A stretch of 64,000 nucleotides of DNA from Mumia flava (GCF_002797495.1 NZ_PGEZ01000001.1:868001-932000); one strand, 5' to 3'; numbered from the stretch's first letter, positions 50,607-59,492 are shown. Numbers and translations: made by a program. Notes: generated by a model not told the origin, from the letters alone.

Positions 50607-51563
50607 ATGACGTCGATCCCCACCGCCACCGGCACGATCGAGAGCAGCGACCTGGGACGCACCCTCGTCCACGAGCACGTGTTCGTGGTGAACGAGGAGT
50701 ACCGGGAGAACTACGAGGACTGGGACGAGGAGCAGAAGGTCGCCGACGCGGTCCGCGACCTCCGCGAGCTCAAGAGCCTCGGCATGGACTCGATCATGGA
50801 CCCGACCGTGCTCGGGCTCGGCCGCTACATCCCGCGGATCCAGCGGATCGCCGAGCAGGTCGACCTCAACATCCTCGTCGCGACGGGGGTCTACACCTAC
50901 AACGAGATCCCGTTCCAGTTCCACTACTCAGGCCCCGGCCTGCTGTTCGACGTGCCGGAGCCGCTCACCGAGCTGTTCGTCAAGGACCTCACCGAGGGGA
51001 TCGCCGACACCGGCGTCCGCGCTGCGTTCCTCAAGTGCGCGATCGAGGAGCAGGGCCTCACACCGGGCGTCGAGCGGGTGATGCGCGCCGTCGGCCAGGC
51101 GCACGTACGGACGGGCGCGCCGATCACCGTGCACACGAACCCGCACACCGGCTCCGGCCTGGTGGCGCAGAAGGTGCTCGCCGAGGAGGGTGTCGACCTG
51201 CGCAAGGTCGTCATCGGCCACTCCGGCGACTCGGTCGACCTCGACTACCTGACGCAGCTCGCCGACGCGGGGTCGCTGCTGGGGATGGACCGGTTCGGGC
51301 TCGACGTGCTGCTGCCGTTCGAGCAGCGGGTCGAGACGATCGCCGAGCTCGTCCGGCGCGGGTACGTCGAGAGCGTCGTGATCGCGCACGACGCGTCGTG
51401 CTTCATCGACTGGTTCGACCCCGAGGCGAAGGCTCAGGTCGTGCCGAACTGGAACTACCGGCACATCTCCCAGGACGTGCTCCCGGCGTTGCGCGAGCGC
51501 GGCGTGTCCGACGCGGACCTCGAGACGATCCTCGTGCACAACCCCCGCCGCCACTTCGAGTAG
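50607..51563 (+). CDS. phosphotriesterase-family metallohydrolase (lactonase-like)
   Basis: 318-residue TIM-barrel amidohydrolase of the phosphotriesterase family. Metal ligands are visible: LVHEHVF (HxH), the bridging Lys in AAFLKCAIEE, VHTNPHTG, GHSGDS and the Asp in IAHDASC. Natural substrates of the group are lactones rather than organophosphates. ATG at 50607 follows AAGGAGACACG. It is the third gene after the acyl-CoA synthetase and TetR genes, so lactone opening followed by CoA activation is plausible (inference). Confidence 0.88.
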   Translation: MTSIPTATGTIESSDLGRTLVHEHVFVVNEEYRENYEDWDEEQKVADAVRDLRELKSLGMDSIMDPTVLGLGRYIPRIQRIAEQVDLNILVATGVYTYNEIPFQFHYSGPGLLFDVPEPLTELFVKDLTEGIADTGVRAAFLKCAIEEQGLTPGVERVMRAVGQAHVRTGAPITVHTNPHTGSGLVAQKVLAEEGVDLRKVVIGHSGDSVDLDYLTQLADAGSLLGMDRFGLDVLLPFEQRVETIAELVRRGYVESVVIAHDASCFIDWFDPEAKAQVVPNWNYRHISQDVLPALRERGVSDADLETILVHNPRRHFE

Positions 51564-51616
51564 GCGCGCGCGGTGACGCTTCGCGCGGCCGGGCCCCTCC
51601 TCCCGGCCGCGCGTTT

Positions 51617-51811
51617 GCGTTGCCGGCAACGCATCCGTACGGGTGTGCTCGCGGCGACGCCTGACCGTTCTCGTTGCCGGCAACGCATCCGTACGGGTGT
51701 GCTCGCGGCGACGCCTGACCGTTCTCGTTGCCGGCAACGCAAAGCTGATCCGGGCACAGCAAACACGCGCGCGTTTGCAGTGCCCCGAACACGTTTCCGT
51801 TGCCGGCAACG
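51617..51811. repeat. palindromic tandem repeat array (CGTTGCCGGCAACG)
   Basis: Four copies of the perfect 14-bp palindrome CGTTGCCGGCAACG at 51618-51631, 51672-51685, 51726-51739 and 51798-51811. The first three are spaced exactly 54 bp and the 54-bp unit between copies 1-3 is nearly identical (ATCCGTACGGGTGTGCTCGC after the palindrome). The fourth follows after 72 bp with a shorter matching flank (TTCGTACGGG). Confidence 0.9.
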
Positions 51812-51876
51812 CGTTCGTACGGGATTCGTACAGGGATTGGACGAGCCGAGGGTGCGCGCGACCGGCGGAGCCTGCT

Positions 51877-51904
51877 GGTCTCGACCCTTCGACAAGCTCA
51901 GGAC
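51877..51904. repeat. interspersed GGTCTCGACCCTTCGACAAG-type repeat
   Basis: GGTCTCGACC is followed by CTTCGACAAGCTCAGGAC. This resembles the CCTTCGACAAGCTCAGG element scattered through many high-GC genomes (recalled, not searched). Confidence 0.65.
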
Positions 51905-51913
51905 GGCGCAGAC

Positions 51914-53329
51914 TCACGCAGCGGGAAGCGGGGGGCGGCGCCGGCCCGCGCCGGACAGCGCTTCGTACGCCGCCGCGATCTGGAGCAGGCGCGCCTCCGA
52001 GCCCGCCGCGCCGACGAGCTGGAGCCCGACCGGCAGACCGTCGGGCGTGAACCCGGCCGGCACGCTCATCGCGGGACACCCCGTCACCGTGACGAAGAAC
52101 GCCGAGCGCATCCAGTCGAGGTACGTCCGCTGTGCGCGCCCGTTGATCGTCGACGGGTACTCCTGCTCCGCCGGGAACGGCGGGACCTGACTCACCGGCA
52201 TCGCGAGCACGTCGTAGCGACCGAAGAACTCGTGAGCGCGCTGGGCGAGCGCCGTGCGCTGGGCGTACGCGACCGCGACGTCGTGCCCGCTCAGCGGTCG
52301 GCCGGCGCGGATGTTGTCCGCGAGCGACGCCTTGAACCCCTCCGGTTCGGAGTCGAGCAGGTCACCGAGCGAGTACTCCATCAGCCACGCCCGCAGGACG
52401 CGGAACGCCGACTCGGCGTTCGGGAGAGTCGGATACGCCTCCTCGACCACCGCTCCCGCGGACGCGAGCCCGTCGACGGCGGCGCGGACGACCTCGGCGA
52501 CCGAGTCCTCGACCTCGAACGCGCCACCCATGTCGATCGTCGTCGCGACCCGCAGGCCGCGCAGGTCGGCCGGCTCGGGGTCGGCGAACGTCGCGCCCGG
52601 TGTCGAGTCCGCGGTCGGTACGCGGGGGTCGGGCCCGGCGATCACGCTGAGCAGCAGCGCCAGGTCGCCGACGTCACGTGCCAGCGGCCCCTGGACCGAC
52701 ACGGTCTCCCACAGGTTCCAGGTCGGCCAGGTCGGGACCCGGCCCCACGTCGGACGCAGACCGACGACGTTGCAGAACGATGCCGGGTTGCGCAGCGAGC
52801 CGCCCATGTCCGAGCCGTCGGCCAGCGCCACCATCCCCGACGCGAGCGCCGCCGCCGACCCACCGGAGGAACCGCCCGCCGACCGGGTCGTGTCGTATGG
52901 GTTGAGGGTCGTGCCGAAGACCGGGTTGAACGTGTGCGACCCGGACGCGAACTCCGGCGTGTTGGTCTTCGCCACGATCACCGCACCGGCGGCGCGGATC
53001 CGCTCGACGATCAGCTCGTCGGACGCCGAGACGTGGTCGGCCATCACCGGCGACCCGAACGTCGTCCGCCACCCCTCGACATGATGGGTGTCCTTGATCG
53101 CGACCGGCACGCCGTGCAGCGGTCCGAGCGGCTCTCCGGAGACCGTACGCGCGTCCGCCGCGTCGGCGGACGCCCGCGCGCGGTCCGGGTCGATCGACAC
53201 CAGCGCGTTCACCGTCGGGTTCACCGCGTCGATGCGCTCCAGGTGCACCTCGAGCAGCTCGCGGGCCGAGACCTCCTTCGCGGCGACGGCCGCCGCCATC
53301 GCGCGGGCGGAGTCGCCGACGCCGACCAT
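51914..53329 (-). CDS. amidase-signature hydrolase
   Basis: 471-residue amidase-signature enzyme with the Ser-cisSer-Lys triad: Lys79 in VAIKDTHH, the AGGSSGGSAAALASG loop (Ser154/155) and Ser178 in DGSDMGGSLRNPAS. It hydrolyses an amide or ureido C-N bond. As last gene of the permease/Mo-hydroxylase operon it could act as a ureidomalonase-type enzyme after ring opening (inference; ureidomalonases belong to this superfamily as I recall). The ATG at 53329 shares a base with the CoxG-like stop (TGATG). Confidence 0.9.
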   Translation of the reverse strand: MVGVGDSARAMAAAVAAKEVSARELLEVHLERIDAVNPTVNALVSIDPDRARASADAADARTVSGEPLGPLHGVPVAIKDTHHVEGWRTTFGSPVMADHVSASDELIVERIRAAGAVIVAKTNTPEFASGSHTFNPVFGTTLNPYDTTRSAGGSSGGSAAALASGMVALADGSDMGGSLRNPASFCNVVGLRPTWGRVPTWPTWNLWETVSVQGPLARDVGDLALLLSVIAGPDPRVPTADSTPGATFADPEPADLRGLRVATTIDMGGAFEVEDSVAEVVRAAVDGLASAGAVVEEAYPTLPNAESAFRVLRAWLMEYSLGDLLDSEPEGFKASLADNIRAGRPLSGHDVAVAYAQRTALAQRAHEFFGRYDVLAMPVSQVPPFPAEQEYPSTINGRAQRTYLDWMRSAFFVTVTGCPAMSVPAGFTPDGLPVGLQLVGAAGSEARLLQIAAAYEALSGAGRRRPPLPAA

Positions 53330-54021
53330 CAGCGCTTCCGGCGGCCGAGCAGCGACCCGACGACGACGCCGACGAGCACCAGCGCACCGCCGAGGACCGC
53401 GCCCTTGACGAAGTCGTCCGCCGACCCGATCGCACCGCCGGCAGGCGCAGCCGCGGCACCACGGCGTACGAAGGTGCCCGTCTCGGCGCTCGGCGCGAGA
53501 CCGGGCTGTGCCTGGTCTCGATCGTCGCTCCGCTCCGCCTCGACCAGCGGCGAACCCTGGTCCACGTACTGAGCCGGCATGCCCTGCGTGATCGCGTCGT
53601 CGACCGCGCCGAAGAACTCGCCGGCCATCCGCTTGCTGACCGCGGTCAGCATGCGCTGGCCGACCCCGCCGATCATCCCGCCCACGACCGCGTCGGCGTC
53701 GTAGGAGATCGCGGTCGTGCCGTCACCGAGATCCTCGAACCGGACCGCGACGTCGGTCGCGATCGTCCCGGGCGCTCCGGCCCCCTCGGCGTGCATCGTC
53801 AGCGACTCGTGCTCCACGAGGTCGGCGAGCGTGCAGGTCCCGGCGTACGTCCCGCGGATCGCGGCGACACCGGCGCTGACCGTCATCGCGTAGGCGTTCT
53901 CGCCGGTCGCCGACAGGCTCTCGCAGCCGGGGATCGTCTCCACGAGCACGGCCGGGTCGAGCAGCGCCGTCCACACCTCGTGGACGGGGGCCTTGACCAC
54001 TGCACTGCCGGACACCTTCAT
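53329..54021 (-). CDS. CoxG-like SRPBCC protein with C-terminal membrane anchor
   Basis: 230-residue protein. The first ~150 residues are a CoxG/SRPBCC domain (KVSGSAVVKAPVHEVWTALL, ETIPGCESLSATG, GMIGGVGQRMLTAVSKRMAGE), which in CO dehydrogenase systems tethers or recruits the Mo-enzyme. A linker and a C-terminal helix (GAVLGGALVLVGVVVGSLL) with RRKR end anchor it in the membrane. The linker holds SPLVEAERSDDRD, encoded by the same DNA repeat as in the Fe-S subunit gene. ATG at 54021 follows GGAGGAGAGTC and overlaps the upstream stop. Confidence 0.88.
   Translation of the reverse strand: MKVSGSAVVKAPVHEVWTALLDPAVLVETIPGCESLSATGENAYAMTVSAGVAAIRGTYAGTCTLADLVEHESLTMHAEGAGAPGTIATDVAVRFEDLGDGTTAISYDADAVVGGMIGGVGQRMLTAVSKRMAGEFFGAVDDAITQGMPAQYVDQGSPLVEAERSDDRDQAQPGLAPSAETGTFVRRGAAAAPAGGAIGSADDFVKGAVLGGALVLVGVVVGSLLGRRKR
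53523..53550. repeat. single copy of the coding 33-bp repeat core
   Basis: 28 bp identical to the core of the repeats at 56575-56734 (CGTCGCTCCGCTCCGCCTCG, then ACCAGCGG), preceded in both places by CTGG(G)TCTCGAT. Translated here as residues ~157-166 of the CoxG-like protein. Confidence 0.85.
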
Positions 54022-56492
54022 GACTCTCCTCCGTCTGTCTGGTCGTCTCGAACGCGATAGGGGCGTTCTGGGGAAGAACTGACCGCCGCGGAGCTCCCCG
54101 GATCGCCCGAGTCGCGGTCGGGACGGTGGGTGCGGCGCAGGTCGAACAGCTCGCTGGGCGAGATCGGCATCGCGTCGACCGCGAAGCCCTCGGCGTCCTC
54201 GATCGCCGACGCGAACACGGCCGCCGACGGGATCACCCCCGCCTCGCCGGCGCCCTTGATCCCGAGCGGGTTCAGGGGCGACGGCGTCTCCAGGTGGTCC
54301 ACGTCGATCGTGGTCGGCACCTCGGTGACGTACGGCATCAGGAAGTCCATGAACGAGGCGTTCTGGAGCTGACCGTGCTCGTCGTACGCCATCCGCTCGT
54401 ACAGCGCGCCACCGACGCCCTGCGCGACGCCGCCGTGGATCTGGCCCTCGACGATCATCGGGTTGATCAGGCGCCCGCAGTCGTGCACCACGGCGTACTT
54501 CAGGATCGTGATCTCGGCGGTGTCCGGGTCGGTCTCGACGATCACCGCGTGCATCCCGGACGCGAACGTCGAACGCGGCGGCGAGTAGAAGTCGCGGCTC
54601 TCCAGCCCCGGCTCCGTCCCCTCGGGCACGGGCACCTTGTCCGGGTCGCCGACCGAGAACTGCGTCGCCGCCTTGCTCGCCTCGTCGAAGGCGTAGCGCA
54701 GCGGGTTGCTCAGCACCGCGAGCGTGCCCAGGCTGATCTCCGCTCCCGGCGCACCCTTGACCGACACGACACCGTCAGCCAGCTCGAGGTCGTCGACGTT
54801 CGCCTCGAGGGCGTCCGCCGCCAGCTCGAGGGCCTTGCGGCGTACGGAGCGGGCCGCCATCGCGATCGCCGAGCCGCTCATCACCGCGGCGCGCGACGCG
54901 TACGTGCCGACGGCGTACGGCATCCGCCGGGTGTCACCGGTGACGATCTCCACGTCGGAGAACGGCACACCGAGCTCGGACGCGACGATCTGCGCGAACG
55001 ACGTCTGGTGGCCCTGCCCCTGCGTGGTCAGACCCGTCGCGACCTTCACCTTGCCGGTGGTCTCGACCTGGATGTGGCCGCCCTCGTACGGGCCGACGCC
55101 GGTGCCCTCGACGTAGCAGGCCATCCCGATCCCGACCCGCCGGCCGGCCGCCCGCAGCTCGTCGCGGGTGGCGACGAACTCGTCCCACCCGACCAGCGCC
55201 TTCAGCTTGTCCAGCATCTGCGGGAAGTCACCGGAGTCGTAGACCAGCGGCTTGCCGTCCTGGAAGATCAGCCCCTGGTCGTACGGGAACTCGTCGGGCT
55301 GGATGAAGTTCGCGGCGCGGACGTCCGCGCGGTCCTTACCGAGGTACGCGGCGATCTTGTCCATCGTCCGCTCCATCGCGAACACGCCCTGGGGACGCCC
55401 CGCCCCGCGGTACGGGGTGACGATCACAGTGTTCGTGTACAGGCTGTGGAACGTCGCCGAGTAGACCGGCGGCTTGTACGGGCCGAGCAGCTGCGTGGTG
55501 GTGATGATCGGGACGATCAGGCCGTACGGCAGGTAGGCGCCGTTGTCGTGCCAGATCTCGACGTCGAGACCCGTGATCCGACCCTCGTCGTCGAAACCGA
55601 CCTCGACGTGCTGCTGCTGCGCACGCTCGTGCGCCGAGGAGATGAAGTGCTCGCGCCGGTCCTCGGTGAACTTCACCGGGCGCCCGAGCGCGCGTGCCGC
55701 CAACGGCACCAGCAGCTCCTCCGGCCACGGGTGCACGACCTTCACCCCGAAGCCGCCTCCGACGTCCGGCGTGATCACGTCGACCACCGAGAGGTCGAGG
55801 TCGAGCTTGGACGCGATCGCGGCCCGGACCCCGGTCGACGTCTGGGTCGACGTCCAGACCTGCAGGCGGCCGTTGTCGGGGTCCCAGCGCGCGGCGGTCC
55901 CGCGGCCCTCGAGCGGGGTGCAGGCGCTGCGCTCGATGTCGAGATCGATCGACAGCCGGTGCGGGGCGGACTCGACCGCGGCCTTCGCGTCACCGGTGTT
56001 CTGGTTGTAGGTGGCCGCGACGTTGCCCGGCGCGTCGTCGTGGACGAGGTGCTCGGCGGCGCGGGCCGCGGGCAGCCCGACCACGGCGGGCAGCATCTCG
56101 TACGTCACGTCGATCCGTGCGACCGCGTCCTCGGCGACGTAACGGTCGAGGGCGACGACGACCGCGACCGCCTCGCCGACGTAGTTGACCTCGTCCTTCG
56201 CCAGGGCGTACTGCGTGCGGCCGGCGCTGATCGCCGGGTGCGGGATCAGCAGCGGCAACGGCTCGGCCATCGCACCCGACAGGTCGTCGTGGGTGTAGAC
56301 CGCGACCACGCCCTCGAGGTCGAGGACGGCCTCGAGGTCGATCTCGCGGATCCGTGCGTGGGCGTACGGGGACCGCAGCACGGCCATGTGCAGCGCGTCG
56401 GGCAGGACGTCGTCGACGTAGCGGCCCCGACCACGCAGGAACCGCTCGTCCTCGACCCGGGCGACCCGCTCGCCGAACGTCTTCGTCGTCAT
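54018..56492 (-). CDS. xanthine dehydrogenase-family molybdopterin-binding subunit
   Basis: 824-residue large subunit of a Mo-hydroxylase. Signatures: RVEDERFLRGRGRYVDD, TPDVGGGFGVK, VTPYRGAGRPQGVF, TTQGQGHQTSFAQIV and GIKGAGEAGVIPSAA, which carries the catalytic Glu near residue 750. The CO-dehydrogenase loop AYxCSFR is absent, so this is not a form I CoxL; it should hydroxylate an N-heterocycle or aldehyde. In this island uracil-to-barbiturate or a purine oxidation is plausible (inference). ATG at 56492 overlaps the Fe-S subunit stop, and its stop overlaps the CoxG-like start. Confidence 0.92.
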   Translation of the reverse strand: MTTKTFGERVARVEDERFLRGRGRYVDDVLPDALHMAVLRSPYAHARIREIDLEAVLDLEGVVAVYTHDDLSGAMAEPLPLLIPHPAISAGRTQYALAKDEVNYVGEAVAVVVALDRYVAEDAVARIDVTYEMLPAVVGLPAARAAEHLVHDDAPGNVAATYNQNTGDAKAAVESAPHRLSIDLDIERSACTPLEGRGTAARWDPDNGRLQVWTSTQTSTGVRAAIASKLDLDLSVVDVITPDVGGGFGVKVVHPWPEELLVPLAARALGRPVKFTEDRREHFISSAHERAQQQHVEVGFDDEGRITGLDVEIWHDNGAYLPYGLIVPIITTTQLLGPYKPPVYSATFHSLYTNTVIVTPYRGAGRPQGVFAMERTMDKIAAYLGKDRADVRAANFIQPDEFPYDQGLIFQDGKPLVYDSGDFPQMLDKLKALVGWDEFVATRDELRAAGRRVGIGMACYVEGTGVGPYEGGHIQVETTGKVKVATGLTTQGQGHQTSFAQIVASELGVPFSDVEIVTGDTRRMPYAVGTYASRAAVMSGSAIAMAARSVRRKALELAADALEANVDDLELADGVVSVKGAPGAEISLGTLAVLSNPLRYAFDEASKAATQFSVGDPDKVPVPEGTEPGLESRDFYSPPRSTFASGMHAVIVETDPDTAEITILKYAVVHDCGRLINPMIVEGQIHGGVAQGVGGALYERMAYDEHGQLQNASFMDFLMPYVTEVPTTIDVDHLETPSPLNPLGIKGAGEAGVIPSAAVFASAIEDAEGFAVDAMPISPSELFDLRRTHRPDRDSGDPGSSAAVSSSPERPYRVRDDQTDGGES

Positions 56493-57238
56493 GCGCCCTC
56501 CCCCGACTCGGCTTCGTCCGCTGCGCGAGGCGCGGCCGAGGAACGAGGCTGCGATCGAGAGCCTGGGTCTCGATCGTCGCTCCGCTCCGCCTCGGCCAGC
56601 GGGGAATCGTCGCTCCGCTCCGCCTCGACCAGCGGGGAATCGTCGCTCCGCTCCGCCTCGACCAGCGGGGAATCGTCGCTCCGCTCGGCCTCGACCAGCG
56701 GGGAATCGTCGCTCCGCTCCGCCTCGACCAGCGGTTCGGGTGCGGCCCGCTCACGGGTGATCTGGGCCGCGCGCAGGACCGACTCGACGATGTTCTGGTA
56801 GCCGGTGCAGCGACAGAGGTTGCCCGCGATCATCTCCCGGGCCTCCTCGCGCGTCGGCTCCGGGTTGTCCTCGAGGCCGGCGGTGATCGTCGTCAGGAAG
56901 CCGGGCGTGCAGAATCCGCACTGCAGCCCGTGGCAGTCCTGGAACGCCTGCTGGACCGGGCTCATCCGGTCGTCGGCCTCGGTCAGGCCCTCGACCGTCG
57001 TGATCTCGAGCCCCTGCGCCGACACCGCGAACATCAGGCACGACCGCATCGGTCGTCCGTCCACCAGCACCGTGCAGGCGCCGCAGACGCCGTGCTCGCA
57101 GCCGACGTGGGTCCCGGTCAGCCCGAGGTCGGCCCGCAGCGCGTCGGACAGCAGCCGCCGCGCGGGGACGTCGATCTCGTAGTGGCCACCGTTGACGCGC
57201 AGCGCGACGCGGTGGGTCTGCTCGGTCACCGGGCTCAT
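56489..57238 (-). CDS. (2Fe-2S)-binding subunit of Mo-hydroxylase with repetitive C-terminal tail
   Basis: 249-residue small subunit. The N-terminal plant-type cluster is HVGCEHGVCGACTVL with Cys in MRSCLMF; the second cluster is LQCGFCTPG and NLCRCTGYQN. Electrons pass from the Mo subunit to FAD through both. The family normally ends near residue 165. Here ~80 more residues follow, including five copies of an 11-residue unit (PLVEAERSDDS) at about 168-221, then a Ser/Arg/Ala-rich end. ATG at 57238 overlaps the FAD-subunit stop. Confidence 0.92.
   Translation of the reverse strand: MSPVTEQTHRVALRVNGGHYEIDVPARRLLSDALRADLGLTGTHVGCEHGVCGACTVLVDGRPMRSCLMFAVSAQGLEITTVEGLTEADDRMSPVQQAFQDCHGLQCGFCTPGFLTTITAGLEDNPEPTREEAREMIAGNLCRCTGYQNIVESVLRAAQITRERAAPEPLVEAERSDDSPLVEAERSDDSPLVEAERSDDSPLVEAERSDDSPLAEAERSDDRDPGSRSQPRSSAAPRAADEAESGEGA
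56575..56734. repeat. five tandem 33-bp repeats within the Fe-S subunit gene
   Basis: Copies start at 56575, 56608, 56641, 56674 and 56707 (the last 28 bp). Unit: CGTCGCTCCGCTCCGCCTCG followed by ACCAGCGGGGAAT, one or two substitutions per copy. 33 bp preserves frame and adds an 11-residue peptide repeat. Confidence 0.95.
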
Positions 57239-58110
57239 CGGACTTCCTCCGTACGGACGCTGGCGTGGGCGCGGGCCACGACCCGCCGGGTCAGGATCCC
57301 GGCGAGGTGGCGGCGGTAGTCCGCGCTGGCATGGATGTCGGTCTCGGGGTCGACTGCGCCGGTGGCGATCTCGCCGGCGGCCGCGAGGTTGGCGTCGCTC
57401 GCCGTGCCGTCGGCGAAGGCCTCGGACAGGTCGACGACCAGAGGCGTGAGCGACACCGACAGGTACGCGGCGCGGACCGACTCGATCGCGCCCGAGTCGC
57501 CGACGGAGACCACCGACGCGACGCCGCACAGGGCGTAGTCGCCGTGCCGACGGGCGACCTCGTCGATCGCGGTGCCCGAGCGGGCGGGCAGCGCCGGCAC
57601 CTGGAGCTCGAGCGCGAGCTCGTCGTGGCGCAGGGTCGACTCCAGCGGACCGATGAACAGGTCCTCGGCGTCGATGGTGCGCCGCCCCTCGCTCGACGCG
57701 ACCAGGAGCCGAGCGCCGAGGAGCGTGGCCACGGCCGGCATCTCGGCCGCGGCGTCGGCGTGGACCAGCGACCCGACCGTCGTCCCGCGGTTGCGGATCG
57801 TCGGATGGGCCACCAGTCCCAGCGCCTGGCGCAGCAAGGGCTGGACCCGCCACGCGGAGTCGTCGGACTCGACATCCGCGTGACGGGCCAGCGCCCCGAT
57901 GCGGACTCCGTCCTCGTCGCTGCGCACGTACGCCAGCTCGTCGAGGCCGTTGATGTCGACCAGCGCGCTGGGGTGCGCCAGTCTCATCGACAGCAGCGGC
58001 ACGAGGCTCTGGCCGCCGGCCAGGACCTTCGCGTCCGGGTCGGCCGCGAGCGCACTCAGGGCCTCCTCGAGGGTCGTCGGGCGCAGGTAGGAGAACGGAG
58101 CGGGTTTCAC
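57235..58110 (-). CDS. FAD-binding subunit of Mo-hydroxylase
   Basis: 291-residue medium subunit of the xanthine dehydrogenase/CO dehydrogenase type. FAD motifs: KVLAGGQSLVPLLSMRLAHP near residues 29-48 and HPTIRNRGTTVGSLVHADAA near 105-125. CoxM-like C-terminal domain follows. It takes electrons from the Fe-S subunit to FAD and an acceptor. GTG at 58110 overlaps the permease stop (GTGA). Confidence 0.92.
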   Translation of the reverse strand: MKPAPFSYLRPTTLEEALSALAADPDAKVLAGGQSLVPLLSMRLAHPSALVDINGLDELAYVRSDEDGVRIGALARHADVESDDSAWRVQPLLRQALGLVAHPTIRNRGTTVGSLVHADAAAEMPAVATLLGARLLVASSEGRRTIDAEDLFIGPLESTLRHDELALELQVPALPARSGTAIDEVARRHGDYALCGVASVVSVGDSGAIESVRAAYLSVSLTPLVVDLSEAFADGTASDANLAAAGEIATGAVDPETDIHASADYRRHLAGILTRRVVARAHASVRTEEVR

Positions 58111-59492
58111 AGTGCCTTCGTCACCTCTTCTGAACCCTCGTCGGTGCCTTCGTGCTTGCGCCACGCGACCAGGTGGTAGTACGCGATCACGAGGATCGAG
58201 CCGAGCGCGATCCCGCCGAGCTCGAAGTCGTCGGTGAACGACAGGCTCACACCGCCGACACCGACGATGATGCCTGCCGCGAGCCCGACGATGTTGACCG
58301 GATCACCGAAGTCGACGCGGTTCTCGACCCAGATCTTCGCGCCGACCAGGCCGATCATGCCGTACAGCACGACGGTGATGCCGCCGAGGACGCCGCCGGG
58401 GATCGCGTTGACGATCGCACCGAACTTCGGGCACAGGCCGAGCAGGATCGCGACCAGCGCCGCGACGTAGTACGCCGCGGTCGAGTAGATCCGGGTCGCG
58501 GACATGACGCCGATGTTCTCGGCGTACGTCGTGGTCGGCGAGCCGCCGAACGCGCTCGCGAACGCCGTCGCGACACCGTCGGCCCCGATCGCGCGTCCCA
58601 TGTACGGGTCGAGGTCGTCGCCGGTCATCTCGGCCACGGCCTTGACGTGGCCGGTGTTCTCTGCGATCAGTGCGATCACGCCCGGCAGGACGAGCAGGAT
58701 GAAGGTGAACGAGAAGCTCGGGGCGTGCACCGCCGAGACGCCGTCGGCGAGCGTGCCCGACGGGAAGCCGAACCAGGACGCGTCACCGACCGCGCTCCAG
58801 TCCACGCGATCGTGCGGAACGGCCTCGCCGCCGGATACCGGCGTCACCGAGGTGATCTGACCGAACATGATGTCGGACAGCCAGGAGATCACGTAGCCGA
58901 AGATCAGCGCGAGGAAGACCGCGATGCGGCCCCAGAAGCCGGGGAGCAGCACGGCCGCCATCACCATGAAGGTCGCGGTGAGCAGCGCGATCCACTGGTC
59001 CTGCGGCCAGTAGACCCCGGCGACCACCGGAGCGAGGTTGAAGCCGATCAGCATGACGACCGCACCCGTCACCGCCGGTGGCAGCAGCTTGTGCAGGAAG
59101 CCGGTCCCGGCGAAGTGGACCGCGGCACCGATCGCCGCGAGCACCAGACCGGCGACGAGGATGGCACCGGTGACGTCGGCGGAGTCGCCGCCCTGGCCCC
59201 GGATCGCGGCGACCGCCGCGACGAACGAGGCCGACGTCCCGAGGTAGCTGGGCACCATGTTGTTGGTGATCAGCAGGAACATGATCGTGCAGACGCCCGA
59301 GAACAGGATCGCCAGGTTGGGGTCGAGCCCCATGACGACCGGGAACACGAACGTCGCACCGAACATCGCGACGACGTGCTGGGCGCCGAGGCCGGCCGTG
59401 CGGCCCCAGCTCAGTCTCTGACGGGGTCCTACGGCTTTGCCGGGCGGTGGTGTCTTCCCGTCGTACACCACGTCCCACTTGAACAACGACAT
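58107..59492 (-). CDS. NCS2-family uracil/xanthine permease
   Basis: 461-residue NCS2 transporter with about 14 helices. GLGAQHVVAMFGATFVFPVV is the QH motif helix, IAENTGHVKAVAEM holds a substrate-site Glu and FGGSPTTTYAENIGVMSATR is the NCS2 signature. It resembles UraA/RutG-type uracil carriers; the exact base is not decided. ATG at 59492 follows GGAGGAGACCTG. First gene of a six-gene overlapping operon (permease, FAD, Fe-S, Mo subunits, CoxG-like, amidase). Confidence 0.92.
   Translation of the reverse strand: MSLFKWDVVYDGKTPPPGKAVGPRQRLSWGRTAGLGAQHVVAMFGATFVFPVVMGLDPNLAILFSGVCTIMFLLITNNMVPSYLGTSASFVAAVAAIRGQGGDSADVTGAILVAGLVLAAIGAAVHFAGTGFLHKLLPPAVTGAVVMLIGFNLAPVVAGVYWPQDQWIALLTATFMVMAAVLLPGFWGRIAVFLALIFGYVISWLSDIMFGQITSVTPVSGGEAVPHDRVDWSAVGDASWFGFPSGTLADGVSAVHAPSFSFTFILLVLPGVIALIAENTGHVKAVAEMTGDDLDPYMGRAIGADGVATAFASAFGGSPTTTYAENIGVMSATRIYSTAAYYVAALVAILLGLCPKFGAIVNAIPGGVLGGITVVLYGMIGLVGAKIWVENRVDFGDPVNIVGLAAGIIVGVGGVSLSFTDDFELGGIALGSILVIAYYHLVAWRKHEGTDEGSEEVTKAL

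Larger units (their letters stand above)
51564..51913. other. 350-bp intergenic region between convergent genes with palindromic array
   Basis: No supported coding sequence; open frames here only translate the repeats. Holds the array at 51617-51811 and the repeat at 51877-51904. Confidence 0.7.

Noticed and set aside
51617-51811. CRISPR array
   Set aside because: Units are perfect palindromes with nearly identical spacers and there are no cas genes.
51580-52050. Proteins with CRQRIRTGVLAATPDRSR repeats
   Set aside because: These are translations of the palindromic DNA repeat in frames without a ribosome site; repeats explain them better than a gene.
54018-58110. Carbon monoxide dehydrogenase (CoxMSL)
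   Set aside because: The large subunit lacks the AYxCSFR active-site loop; it has the PYRGAGRP form of other Mo-hydroxylases.
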